This document shows, one piece after another, positions 7,236 through 12,867 of a stretch of 12,867 nucleotides of DNA (position 1 is its first letter; the number at the start of each line of letters is the position of its first letter). The stretch covers positions 1 to 12,867 of the forward strand of contig RFPQ01000009.1 in assembly GCA_009926035.1 (NCBI GenBank), written 5' to 3'. The notes below the pieces were generated by a model. The model made no database searches. It was given only the letters and a program-made list of their open reading frames with translations, and was not told where the DNA came from. The stretch is from Betaproteobacteria bacterium (GTDB lineage: Bacteria > Pseudomonadota > Gammaproteobacteria > Burkholderiales > Methylophilaceae). The position numbers and the translations under genes are program-made.

Positions 7236-7262
7236 AAAAAAAGGCTGCTCTAGGCAGCCTTT
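7236..7262 (-). terminator. Rho-independent terminator after rplI
   Basis: A 9-bp perfect stem AAAGGCTGC/GCAGCCTTT (7254-7262 with 7240-7248) with a 5-base loop, read on the minus strand, runs directly into seven Ts (7242-7236). The plus strand has no T-run after the hairpin, so it is directional. It starts 21 bases after the rplI stop and ends 7 bases before the dnaB -10 box, closing the ribosomal-protein operon. Confidence 0.88.
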
Positions 7263-7283
7263 AAAAAAATAGATTGCTTTTTA

Positions 7284-7736
7284 TTAAGCAGGTTCACCAA
7301 TCACGTCGATTGTAATGTCAACTGTCACATCATGATGCAAAGCAATGGTGACTTGATGCTGACCTACAGTTTTGAGTGGGCCATTTGGCATACGAATCTC
7401 AGCTTTAACCACCTTAATATTTTTCGCTGTTAATCCTTCAGCGATATCTGTGTTTGTCACAGAGCCAAAAAGTTTTCCGTCAACACCAGCTTTTTGCGTC
7501 ACAGCAAGATTAAAACCTGCAAGAGCTTTAGCTCTCTCTTTGGCAGCATCAAGAAGTGCTGCTTGTTGTTTTTCAAGTTCAGCTCGTCTTGCTTCAAATT
7601 CAGCTTTGTTTGAATCTGTTGCACGTTTAGCTTTACCTTGTGGAATTAAAAAATTTCTACCAAAACCATCTTTAACTTTAACAATGTCACCAAGGTTTCC
7701 TAAATTAGCAACTTTCTCTAATAAAATAACTTGCAT
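7284..7736 (-). CDS. rplI: 50S ribosomal protein L9 (bL9)
   Basis: Large-subunit protein that binds 23S rRNA near the L1 stalk and reaches towards the neighbouring ribosome, affecting frame maintenance. The N-terminal domain (1 to about 50) has [21 protein letters not shown] and the conserved [13 protein letters not shown] (24-36). A long charged connecting helix (about 41-78, many Ala/Glu/Lys) leads to the C-terminal domain (about 80-150). At 150 residues it is full length. A strong Shine-Dalgarno AAGGAG (7745-7750) overlaps the rpsR stop and precedes the ATG at a suitable distance. It is the last gene before the terminator. Confidence 0.97.
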   Translation of the reverse strand: MQVILLEKVANLGNLGDIVKVKDGFGRNFLIPQGKAKRATDSNKAEFEARRAELEKQQAALLDAAKERAKALAGFNLAVTQKAGVDGKLFGSVTNTDIAEGLTAKNIKVVKAEIRMPNGPLKTVGQHQVTIALHHDVTVDITIDVIGEPA

Positions 7737-7748
7737 CTTATATTCTCC

Positions 7749-7976
7749 TTAGTGCTTGTCGGTGTATGGTAAAAGCGCTAAAAAACGAGCACGCTTCACC
7801 GCAATATTGAGTTGTCGTTGATAAATCGCTTTAGTACCTGTGATGCGAGCTGGAATAAGCTTTCCATTCTCAGTAATAAAGTCTTTCAATAAATCAACAT
7901 CTTTGTAATCTACTTCTTTAATGCCTTCGGCACTAAATCTGCAGTAACGTCTTCTTTTGTACATTTCTCTGGCCAT
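7749..7976 (-). CDS. rpsR: 30S ribosomal protein S18 (bS18)
   Basis: Small-subunit platform protein that binds 16S rRNA as a heterodimer with bS6. The 75-residue sequence has the family signature [20 protein letters not shown], the [15 protein letters not shown] segment and [19 protein letters not shown]. The ATG is preceded by TAGGAG, which includes the priB stop codon, so initiation is tied to the end of priB. The gap to rplI is 12 bases. Together with rpsF at the head of the operon it provides the pair that could bind the leader hairpin. The single Cys in the N-terminal basic stretch is as seen in many bS18 proteins; no zinc-binding cluster is present. Confidence 0.97.
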   Translation of the reverse strand: MAREMYKRRRYCRFSAEGIKEVDYKDVDLLKDFITENGKLIPARITGTKAIYQRQLNIAVKRARFLALLPYTDKH

Positions 7977-7985
7977 CTTAAACTC

Positions 7986-8270
7986 CTATAGATATTCTAT
8001 AAAATTAATATGAAAAATGAGCTGGTTACTTTTTGCGCTCTTATTCCCAATAAACCCTTTTGTTTTAATTCTGTCGCCAATTTTCACTGGTATCAAAGCA
8101 TTGCTACCCATGATTTTTGCATTTAACTCACAATTGATTGTTCGTTTTAAATCCGCTTCAATCTGCTCTGAGTTATGTTTTAACGTAAGATTAAGTGCCG
8201 GTATTCCTGCGGGCGTATATCGAATTGGATCCACATGGGACACTTCCCCAGAAATTTCTAAGCAGTTCAA
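7986..8270 (-). CDS. priB: Primosomal replication protein N (PriB)
   Basis: Single-stranded-DNA-binding OB-fold protein, active as a dimer, that helps PriA restart replication at stalled forks. The 94-residue protein matches PriB in plan: NCLEISGEV at the N-terminus (compare NRLVLSGTV in E. coli), RYTPAGIPALNLTLKHNS, a central GSNALIPVKIGDRIKTKGFI strand region, and HINFIEYL at the C-terminus. Its position between rpsF and rpsR is the classic one. The start is TTG at 8268-8270, 6 bases after the rpsF stop; no ATG or GTG is available before the first beta strand and no Shine-Dalgarno is seen, so expression probably depends on coupling from rpsF. The stop overlaps the rpsR ribosome binding site. 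Confidence 0.92.
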   Translation of the reverse strand: MNCLEISGEVSHVDPIRYTPAGIPALNLTLKHNSEQIEADLKRTINCELNAKIMGSNALIPVKIGDRIKTKGFIGNKSAKSNQLIFHINFIEYL

Positions 8271-8276
8271 TCTAAA

Positions 8277-8654
8277 TTAAGCTTCAATAACCTCAGGCGC
8301 ACCGCGCTCATCTTTATCAAGCACTGATTTTGATTTTTCTTCTTTCATCATAATAGATGGTGAAGTCACGGCTGTTTTTGTGCCCATAATCAAATGACGT
8401 AAAACGGCATCATTGAATTTGAATGCATGCTCTAATTCTGCGAGCGTTTCGAGATCACATTCAATATTCATAAGCACATAATGAGCTTTATGAATTTTTT
8501 CAATCATGTAGGCAAGCTGTTTACGGCCCCAATCTTCGAGGCGGTGGAGTTTTCCACCTTTGGATGTAACTAGAGATCTGTAGCGCTCAATCATGCCAGG
8601 CACTTGTTCGCTTTGATCAGGATGTACGATGAATACAACTTCATAATGTCGCAT
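8277..8654 (-). CDS. rpsF: 30S ribosomal protein S6 (bS6)
   Basis: Small-subunit platform protein that dimerises with bS18. The 125-residue sequence has the ferredoxin-like fold pattern [48 protein letters not shown] and [13 protein letters not shown], all typical of the family. After about residue 95 there is a charged, low-complexity tail ([18 protein letters not shown]), which is common and variable in bS6. The ATG at 8652-8654 has an AAGGGG Shine-Dalgarno at 8661-8666. It is the first gene of the operon, with a clear promoter and a leader hairpin upstream. priB starts 6 bases after the stop. Confidence 0.97.
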   Translation of the reverse strand: MRHYEVVFIVHPDQSEQVPGMIERYRSLVTSKGGKLHRLEDWGRKQLAYMIEKIHKAHYVLMNIECDLETLAELEHAFKFNDAVLRHLIMGTKTAVTSPSIMMKEEKSKSVLDKDERGAPEVIEA

Positions 8655-8676
8655 ATAAATCCCCTTATGGTTAATA

Positions 8677-8705
8677 GCTTTCAGTGATGCGGTTCACTGT
8701 AAAGC
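8677..8705 (-). promoter_or_regulatory. rpsF leader hairpin, probable bS6:bS18 binding motif
   Basis: In the predicted 63-base 5' leader of rpsF the minus strand forms GCTTT-A-CAGTGA / loop ACCGCA / TCACTG-AAAGC: 11 perfect base pairs with one bulged A (8700) and a 6-base loop that contains CCG. It ends 10 bases before the AAGGGG Shine-Dalgarno. Autoregulation of rpsF by the bS6:bS18 complex through a CCG-bearing leader structure is known in other bacteria. The hairpin is seen; its function is inferred. Confidence 0.65.
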
Positions 8706-8723
8706 AAGGTAGAAAGATCGAGT

Positions 8724-8751
8724 ATTATAGGTGTTTTTTGAATAAAATCAA
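8724..8751 (-). promoter_or_regulatory. Sigma-70-type promoter of the rpsF operon
   Basis: On the minus strand TTGATT (-35, 8746-8751) and a perfect TATAAT (-10, 8724-8729) are spaced by 16 bases. Predicted +1 is about 8717, giving a leader of about 63 bases. The -35 box begins 6 bases downstream of the uvrB stop, and no uvrB terminator intervenes, so read-through from uvrB is also possible. Confidence 0.75.
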
Positions 8752-8757
8752 TGGTTT

Positions 8758-10797
8758 TTATAGGTCAATTCGGTCCTTAAGCCCTGCCCCATAAAGTCTT
8801 TCTTTGAGGAATTTCGCTTCGTCTCGAAGTTGAGCCGCTTTTTCGAATTCTAAATTACGTGCCGCTGTCTGCATTGATTTTTCCAGCTTTTGGATTTCCT
8901 TGGCCATCTGTTTCTCGTTTAAATGATCATAGCGAGCCTCTTCTTTTTTTAGCGCCCGATTAAAATCCACTTCTTCTTTGTCAAAGGTACCTTCAATAAT
9001 ATCCTTAATCTTTTTAGTAACACCGACCGGCGTAATATGATTTTCTGAATTAAATGCAATTTGCTTAGTTCGCCTTCGGCTAGTTTCGTCCATAGCTATT
9101 TTCATACTTCGTGTAATCTTGTTGGCATAGAAAATAACTTGTCCATTTAAATTACGGGCTGCCCTTCCGGCCGTTTGAATGAGAGAGCGTTCAGACCTTA
9201 AAAAGCCTTCTTTGTCAGCATCTAATACAGCCACAAGAGAAACTTCTGGAATATCGAGACCTTCTCTTAATAAATTAATACCGACGACTACATCGAATTT
9301 GCCTAATCTTAAATCGCGAATAATTTCAACGCGTTCTACCGTATCAATATCTGAGTGAAGATAGCGTACTTTAATTTGATGTTCAGATAAATAGTCAGTT
9401 AAATCTTCAGCCATACGCTTAGTAAGGGTTGTTGCTAACACTCTTTCATTTTTTTCAACGCGAAGATTAATCTCACTTAATAAATCATCAACTTGGGTAT
9501 CAGCTGGTTTGACTATAATTTCAGGATCAATCAATCCTGTAGGTCTAGCAACTTGCTCTACAATTTGTTCTGTATGCAAGGCTTCATATTCAGCAGGTGT
9601 TGCTGAAACAAAAATACATTGACGCATTGTTTTTTCAAACTCTTCAAATTTTAAAGGTCGATTATCAAGCGCTGATGGCAATCTAAATCCATACTCAACT
9701 AAATTTTCTTTTCGAGCACGATCGCCTTTATACATTCCACCAATTTGAGGAACGGTCACATGGCTTTCATCAATAATCATAAGCGCATCTTTAGGCAGAT
9801 ATTCAATTAAGGTAGGAGGTGGATCACCTGGGTTCCTGCCTGACAAATGTCTCGAATAATTTTCAATACCCTTACAAAAACCTATTTCATTTAACATCTC
9901 AATATCAAAACGCGTGCGCTGTTCAATTCTTTGAGCTTCAACTAATTTATTGGCTTTTACAAAATAATCTGAGCGCTCTCTTAATTCATTTTTAATTTTT
10001 TCAATTGCCCTCACAGTGGTTTCTCTTGGTGTTACGTAATGACTCGAAGGATAAACTGTAAAGTGATTCACTTTGTTATACATCTGCCCTGTGAGTGGAT
10101 CAAAGAGCGTAATAGACTCGATGAGATCATCAAACAATGTTACTCTAATTGCAGTCTCTGAATTTTCAGCAGGAAAAATATCAATCGTATCGCCTCTTAC
10201 TCTAAAAGCACCTCTTGAAAAATCAAAATCATTACGTTCATATTGCATAGAAACTAAGCGCAAAATAATATTACGTTGTAATAACTTTTCACCTTTAACG
10301 AGATGCATGACCATGCCCTGATAATCAACAGGATCACCGATTCCATATATGGCAGATACTGTCGCTACAATAATGCTGTCATCCCGCTCAAGAAGAGCTT
10401 TGGTTGCAGACAAGCGCATTTGTTCTATATGCTCGTTAATGCTTGAATCTTTCTCAATAAAGAGATCACGGGCAGGCACATAAGCCTCGGGTTGATAATA
10501 ATCGTAGTAAGACACAAAATACTCCACCGCATTTTCGGGAAAAAATTCTCTGAATTCTGAATAAAGTTGAGCTGCGAGTGTTTTGTTTGGCGCCATTACA
10601 ATTGCGGGCTTCCCTGTCCTCGCGATAACATTTGCAATGGTGTACGTTTTTCCTGATCCAGTCACACCCAAAAGCGTTTGGAACTTTTTTCCGTCTAAAA
10701 TCCCTTGCGTTAAAAGATCAATAGCTTGCGGCTGATCTCCAGCAGGAGGAAATGGTTGGAATAACTTATATGGGCTGTTTGGGAATGTAAGTAACAA
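8758..10797 (-). CDS. uvrB: Excinuclease ABC subunit B (UvrB)
   Basis: Damage-verifying helicase-like subunit of nucleotide excision repair; it receives DNA from UvrA and recruits UvrC. Seen in order: PAGDQPQAI (18-26), Walker A GVTGSGKT (44-51, Lys50), the beta-hairpin that clamps DNA from [13 protein letters not shown] (96-108), the UvrB-specific domain, DESH (343-346), SATP (398-401), the C-terminal helicase motif QTAGRAARN, and the UVR coiled coil at the C-terminus (about 630-670; [13 protein letters not shown]), which contacts UvrC. The 679 residues are normal. A TAG lies five codons upstream of the first aligned segment, so the only sensible start is TTG at 10795-10797. No Shine-Dalgarno and no CTGT-N8-ACAG LexA box is visible in the short gap to the divergent gene. 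Confidence 0.97.
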   Translation of the reverse strand: MLLTFPNSPYKLFQPFPPAGDQPQAIDLLTQGILDGKKFQTLLGVTGSGKTYTIANVIARTGKPAIVMAPNKTLAAQLYSEFREFFPENAVEYFVSYYDYYQPEAYVPARDLFIEKDSSINEHIEQMRLSATKALLERDDSIIVATVSAIYGIGDPVDYQGMVMHLVKGEKLLQRNIILRLVSMQYERNDFDFSRGAFRVRGDTIDIFPAENSETAIRVTLFDDLIESITLFDPLTGQMYNKVNHFTVYPSSHYVTPRETTVRAIEKIKNELRERSDYFVKANKLVEAQRIEQRTRFDIEMLNEIGFCKGIENYSRHLSGRNPGDPPPTLIEYLPKDALMIIDESHVTVPQIGGMYKGDRARKENLVEYGFRLPSALDNRPLKFEEFEKTMRQCIFVSATPAEYEALHTEQIVEQVARPTGLIDPEIIVKPADTQVDDLLSEINLRVEKNERVLATTLTKRMAEDLTDYLSEHQIKVRYLHSDIDTVERVEIIRDLRLGKFDVVVGINLLREGLDIPEVSLVAVLDADKEGFLRSERSLIQTAGRAARNLNGQVIFYANKITRSMKIAMDETSRRRTKQIAFNSENHITPVGVTKKIKDIIEGTFDKEEVDFNRALKKEEARYDHLNEKQMAKEIQKLEKSMQTAARNLEFEKAAQLRDEAKFLKERLYGAGLKDRIDL

Positions 10798-10869
10798 GAT
10801 AGTGATATTCTACTTAAATAAACTATTAGAAAATTAAATGTGTGGCAAAACTAACGAGAACTTTTAGTA

Positions 10870-10897
10870 TTGCATACAGTCCAGCATACATTATACT
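10870..10897 (+). promoter_or_regulatory. Candidate promoter for the secreted protease gene
   Basis: TTGCAT (10870-10875) and TATACT (10892-10897) have a 16-base spacer; +1 would be about 10904, leaving 13 bases before the ATG at 10917. It lies inside the longer open frame that begins with GTG at 10842, which argues for the ATG at 10917 as the real start. Confidence 0.55.
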
Positions 10898-10916
10898 TTT
10901 TTATAAGCGACTTCCT

Positions 10917-11945
10917 ATGAAACCATTCATTAAATTTTTTACATTTATTTCAATTGGGTTTTCATTTTTTTCAACGAATGTATTTGCTTTAAATAATGAC
11001 CAGTTAATGAACTCATTTTTGAGTGTTGTCATGATTAGAGGCTATAACGAAACTGGAGGTCTCGCTTATGGTTCAGGTGTTGTGGTAGGTGACAATCAAG
11101 TAGTTACCAATTGTCATGTGTTAAGAAAAACAAAGCAGCCATGGGTTTCTCAGGGCGAAGAAACATACTCGGTAACGTCAGTAAAAGCTGATCGTTGGCA
11201 TGATTTATGTCTAGTTAATACATTTGGAATGCCACACAAATCAGTCCTTATAGGAAAAAGTATTGACCTTAAAAAAGGTCAAGAAGTGATCGCAATTGGT
11301 CACTCAAATGGCGTGCCTGCCCCATTAACCAGTGCGGGATTTGTGAAATCTACTTATGATCTTGACCAAGGCAAAGTAATCTTGAGCTCGGCTAAATTTA
11401 GAATGGGTGCATCAGGAAGTGGGTTATTTGATACCGAAGGTCGACTTGTAGGTATAAATACTTTCAAAACTTCTGGAAAAAATTCTTTTTATTATGCTCT
11501 TCCGGTTGAATGGCTGAATTCACTTAAAAACAAACCTAACGAAACTAACTTCCCAATCAGTGGCACAGCTTTATGGGAAGAAGAGGAAGAAAAAAAACCA
11601 ATCTTTCTTCAAGTCGCAATTCCTACTATTAAAGAGGATTGGAAAAAATTATTCGAGGTAGCTAACGAATGGACAAAAAAAGAAGTAAATAATGCAGAAG
11701 CTTGGTTTGAACTTGGCTTCGCTAACGAAAACCTTAATAATTTAAATGCCGCTGAAAAAGCATATCGACAATCCATCAAATTAGATCACCAGAATACCGA
11801 TGCCCTTTTGCGTTTAGGTTTTATTGCTAAAAGTAAAGAAGACAAAATCGAAATAAAAAATATTCAAGAACAAATTGCTAAAATTAACCCTGATCTTCTT
11901 GAAGACTACTATAAACTGGTTGGCTGCTCTAAGACCTGCGATTAG
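10917..11945 (+). CDS. Secreted trypsin-like serine protease with C-terminal TPR-like region
   Basis: Predicted 342-residue exported protein of no specific named family. Residues 1-24 are a signal peptide: basic start, hydrophobic core rich in Phe, and a likely cut after NVFA. Residues about 33-200 form a chymotrypsin-fold (S1/HtrA-like) domain with a plausible triad: His67 in VTNCHV, Asp96 in RWHDLCLV, and Ser166 in GASGSG, where the usual motif is GNSGGP. GSGVVVG, IAIGHSNG and GRLVGINTFK also fit the fold. An acidic linker (221-227) leads to helices that look like one or two TPR units (about 260-305: AWFELGFANENLNNLNAAEKAYRQSI). No PDZ domain is present. Two late Cys (337, 341) could pair in the periplasm. 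The substrate is unknown. The start was chosen for the signal peptide and promoter; the GTG at 10842 would add 25 residues. Confidence 0.8.
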   Translation: MKPFIKFFTFISIGFSFFSTNVFALNNDQLMNSFLSVVMIRGYNETGGLAYGSGVVVGDNQVVTNCHVLRKTKQPWVSQGEETYSVTSVKADRWHDLCLVNTFGMPHKSVLIGKSIDLKKGQEVIAIGHSNGVPAPLTSAGFVKSTYDLDQGKVILSSAKFRMGASGSGLFDTEGRLVGINTFKTSGKNSFYYALPVEWLNSLKNKPNETNFPISGTALWEEEEEKKPIFLQVAIPTIKEDWKKLFEVANEWTKKEVNNAEAWFELGFANENLNNLNAAEKAYRQSIKLDHQNTDALLRLGFIAKSKEDKIEIKNIQEQIAKINPDLLEDYYKLVGCSKTCD

Positions 11946-11958
11946 ATTAAAAGTCTAT

Positions 11959-11986
11959 TTCAACTGCACTTCTTTTTGCGTAAAAT
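11959..11986 (+). promoter_or_regulatory. Weak candidate promoter for the aminotransferase gene
   Basis: TTCAAC (11959-11964) and TAAAAT (11981-11986), with a 16-base spacer, lie in the 73-base gap after the protease gene. Predicted +1 is about 11993. No terminator hairpin is seen in this gap, so read-through from the protease gene is also possible. Confidence 0.3.
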
Positions 11987-12018
11987 AGGGGCAATCATTA
12001 ATAAACCCTGGATCTAAA

Positions 12019-12867
12019 TTGTCAGCCATCAAACTATCCGACTGTGTCGGCCGAATAAAAGAATCTCCAACGCTCGCCATTACTGCAAAAGCAGCTCGCT
12101 ATAAATCTGAAGGTAAAGATATTATTGGTCTTGCTGCTGGTGAACCAGATTTTGATACGCCACAACACATTAAAGATGCTGCAAAAAAAGCGATCGATAA
12201 TGGATTCACTAAATACACACCCGTGTCTGGCATTCCATCATTAAAAAAAGCGATTATTGAAAAATTTAAACGCGATAATAATCTTGAATACAACTCTAAT
12301 GAAATTATTGTTGGTGTTGGTGGCAAACAATGTATTTTTAATTTCTGTCTTGCTGTTTTAAACGCAGGAGATGAAGTTATTATTCCAGCACCCTATTGGG
12401 TATCTTATGCAGATATTGCCCTAGTCTCAAATGCTAAACCAGTTATTGTTGAATGTGGAATTGAGCAAAAATTCAAAATGACAGCCGAACAACTTGAAAA
12501 GGCAATCACTCCAAAAACAAAACTGCTCATGTTGAACTCGCCTTCAAATCCAACTGGCGCTGTTTATTCAAAAGAAGAATTAGAATCCCTTGCAAAAATA
12601 CTTACAAAACATCCCAATATTTTAATTGGGACAGATGATATGTATGAGCATGTCAAATTAAAGGACATGCCTTTTTATAATATTTTAAATGTTGAGCCGT
12701 CATTAAAAGACCGTTGTGTCGTTATGAATGGTGTTTCAAAAGCTTATTCCATGACAGGCTGGCGAATTGGTTTTGCAGCAGGTCCAAGTTACATTATAAA
12801 AGCTATGGAAATACTCCAATCACAATCAACATCTAACCCAACATCAATATCGCAGGTAGCAGCAGAG
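12019..12867 (+). CDS. aspC: Pyridoxal phosphate-dependent aspartate aminotransferase (class I), 3' end cut by window
   Basis: Fold-type I aminotransferase transferring the amino group of aspartate to 2-oxoglutarate in the cytoplasm; some members of this subgroup also act on prephenate. The frame is open for 283 codons to the window edge without a stop, and about 110-120 residues are missing. Visible are GLAAGEPDFDTP (37-48), KYTPVSGIPSLK (65-76), GVGGKQCIFN (99-108), IPAPYWVSY (122-130), NSPSNPTGAVY (173-183, Asn177), TDDMYEH (205-211, Asp206 to the PLP ring nitrogen), and SKAYSMTGWRIGFAAGP (240-256) with the PLP Lys241. The start is TTG at 12019-12021: a TAG lies 11 codons upstream at 11986-11988, no ATG or GTG precedes the conserved region, and the following IKLSDCVGRIKESPT aligns with family N-termini. 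There is no clear Shine-Dalgarno. The gene symbol is a family-level label. Confidence 0.92.
   Translation, partial: MSAIKLSDCVGRIKESPTLAITAKAARYKSEGKDIIGLAAGEPDFDTPQHIKDAAKKAIDNGFTKYTPVSGIPSLKKAIIEKFKRDNNLEYNSNEIIVGVGGKQCIFNFCLAVLNAGDEVIIPAPYWVSYADIALVSNAKPVIVECGIEQKFKMTAEQLEKAITPKTKLLMLNSPSNPTGAVYSKEELESLAKILTKHPNILIGTDDMYEHVKLKDMPFYNILNVEPSLKDRCVVMNGVSKAYSMTGWRIGFAAGPSYIIKAMEILQSQSTSNPTSISQVAAE

Noticed and set aside
7372..7752. 126-codon open frame on the plus strand
   Set aside because: It is the antisense shadow of rplI, which is an unmistakable bL9 with a strong ribosome binding site. The translated product has no recognisable motif.
8017..8280. 87-codon open frame on the plus strand
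   Set aside because: Antisense shadow of priB; its sequence mirrors the OB-fold gene and has no independent start signals.
10798..10841. SOS (LexA) box or promoter for uvrB
   Set aside because: No CTGT-N8-ACAG pattern is seen. A TAGAAT at 10807-10812 could be a -10, but it has no -35 partner and would leave only about 3 leader bases, so I did not annotate it.
10842..10916. N-terminal extension of the protease frame from a GTG
   Set aside because: The extension lacks a ribosome binding site, contains a plausible promoter, and would bury the signal peptide that begins at the ATG at 10917.
12099..12326. 75-codon open frame on the minus strand
   Set aside because: Antisense shadow of the aminotransferase gene, which shows all class I motifs on the plus strand.
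1..12867. CRISPR arrays, insertion sequences, prophage or defence genes
   Set aside because: No regularly spaced repeats, terminal inverted repeats, transposase or integrase motifs, or defence-type domains were found on either strand.

Overview
The window looks like AT-rich betaproteobacterial chromosome. The gene order rpsF-priB-rpsR-rplI-dnaB-alr-radA, a PriB protein, a hopanoid-type hpnC-hpnD pair and an S-methyl-5'-thioinosine phosphorylase all fit Betaproteobacteria. The low GC, short intergenic gaps, gene overlaps and sparse Shine-Dalgarno use suggest a streamlined genome, for example a small freshwater or marine Methylophilaceae (inference from memory, not a database match). No phage, transposon, CRISPR array or defence locus is visible. 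This is mostly housekeeping DNA.

Layout. 1-249 (+) is the C-terminal end of a GT4-type glycosyltransferase. It converges on a minus-strand group: S-methyl-5'-thioinosine phosphorylase (mtnP-like), peptide deformylase (def) and tRNA-Ser(UGA). Divergent from that group, hpnC and hpnD (+) encode two squalene/presqualene-type synthases and run into radA from the opposite side with overlapping 3' ends. The long minus-strand block 3392-8654 is read in the order rpsF, priB, rpsR, rplI, terminator, dnaB, alr, radA. Upstream of it uvrB (-) is divergent from a secreted trypsin-like protease with a TPR-like tail (+). That gene is followed by an aspartate aminotransferase (+), which runs off the right edge.

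How the genes work together. rpsF-priB-rpsR-rplI is a translation/replication-restart operon with a clear promoter and a leader hairpin whose loop carries CCG, as expected for bS6:bS18 autoregulation. An intrinsic terminator separates it from dnaB. dnaB has a perfect TATAAT exactly where a leaderless transcript would need it. dnaB, alr and radA are then nearly contiguous. hpnC and hpnD should feed squalene/hopanoid synthesis, but hpnE is not here and HpnC has lost one aspartate of its second Asp-rich motif.

Points most worth a second look: the tRNA-Ser with two mismatches at the end of its acceptor stem; the degenerate HpnC with an extremely AT-rich segment; the rpsF leader hairpin; the probable leaderless dnaB; and the unassigned secreted protease-TPR protein. 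I do not see convincing evidence of a wholly new multi-gene system.
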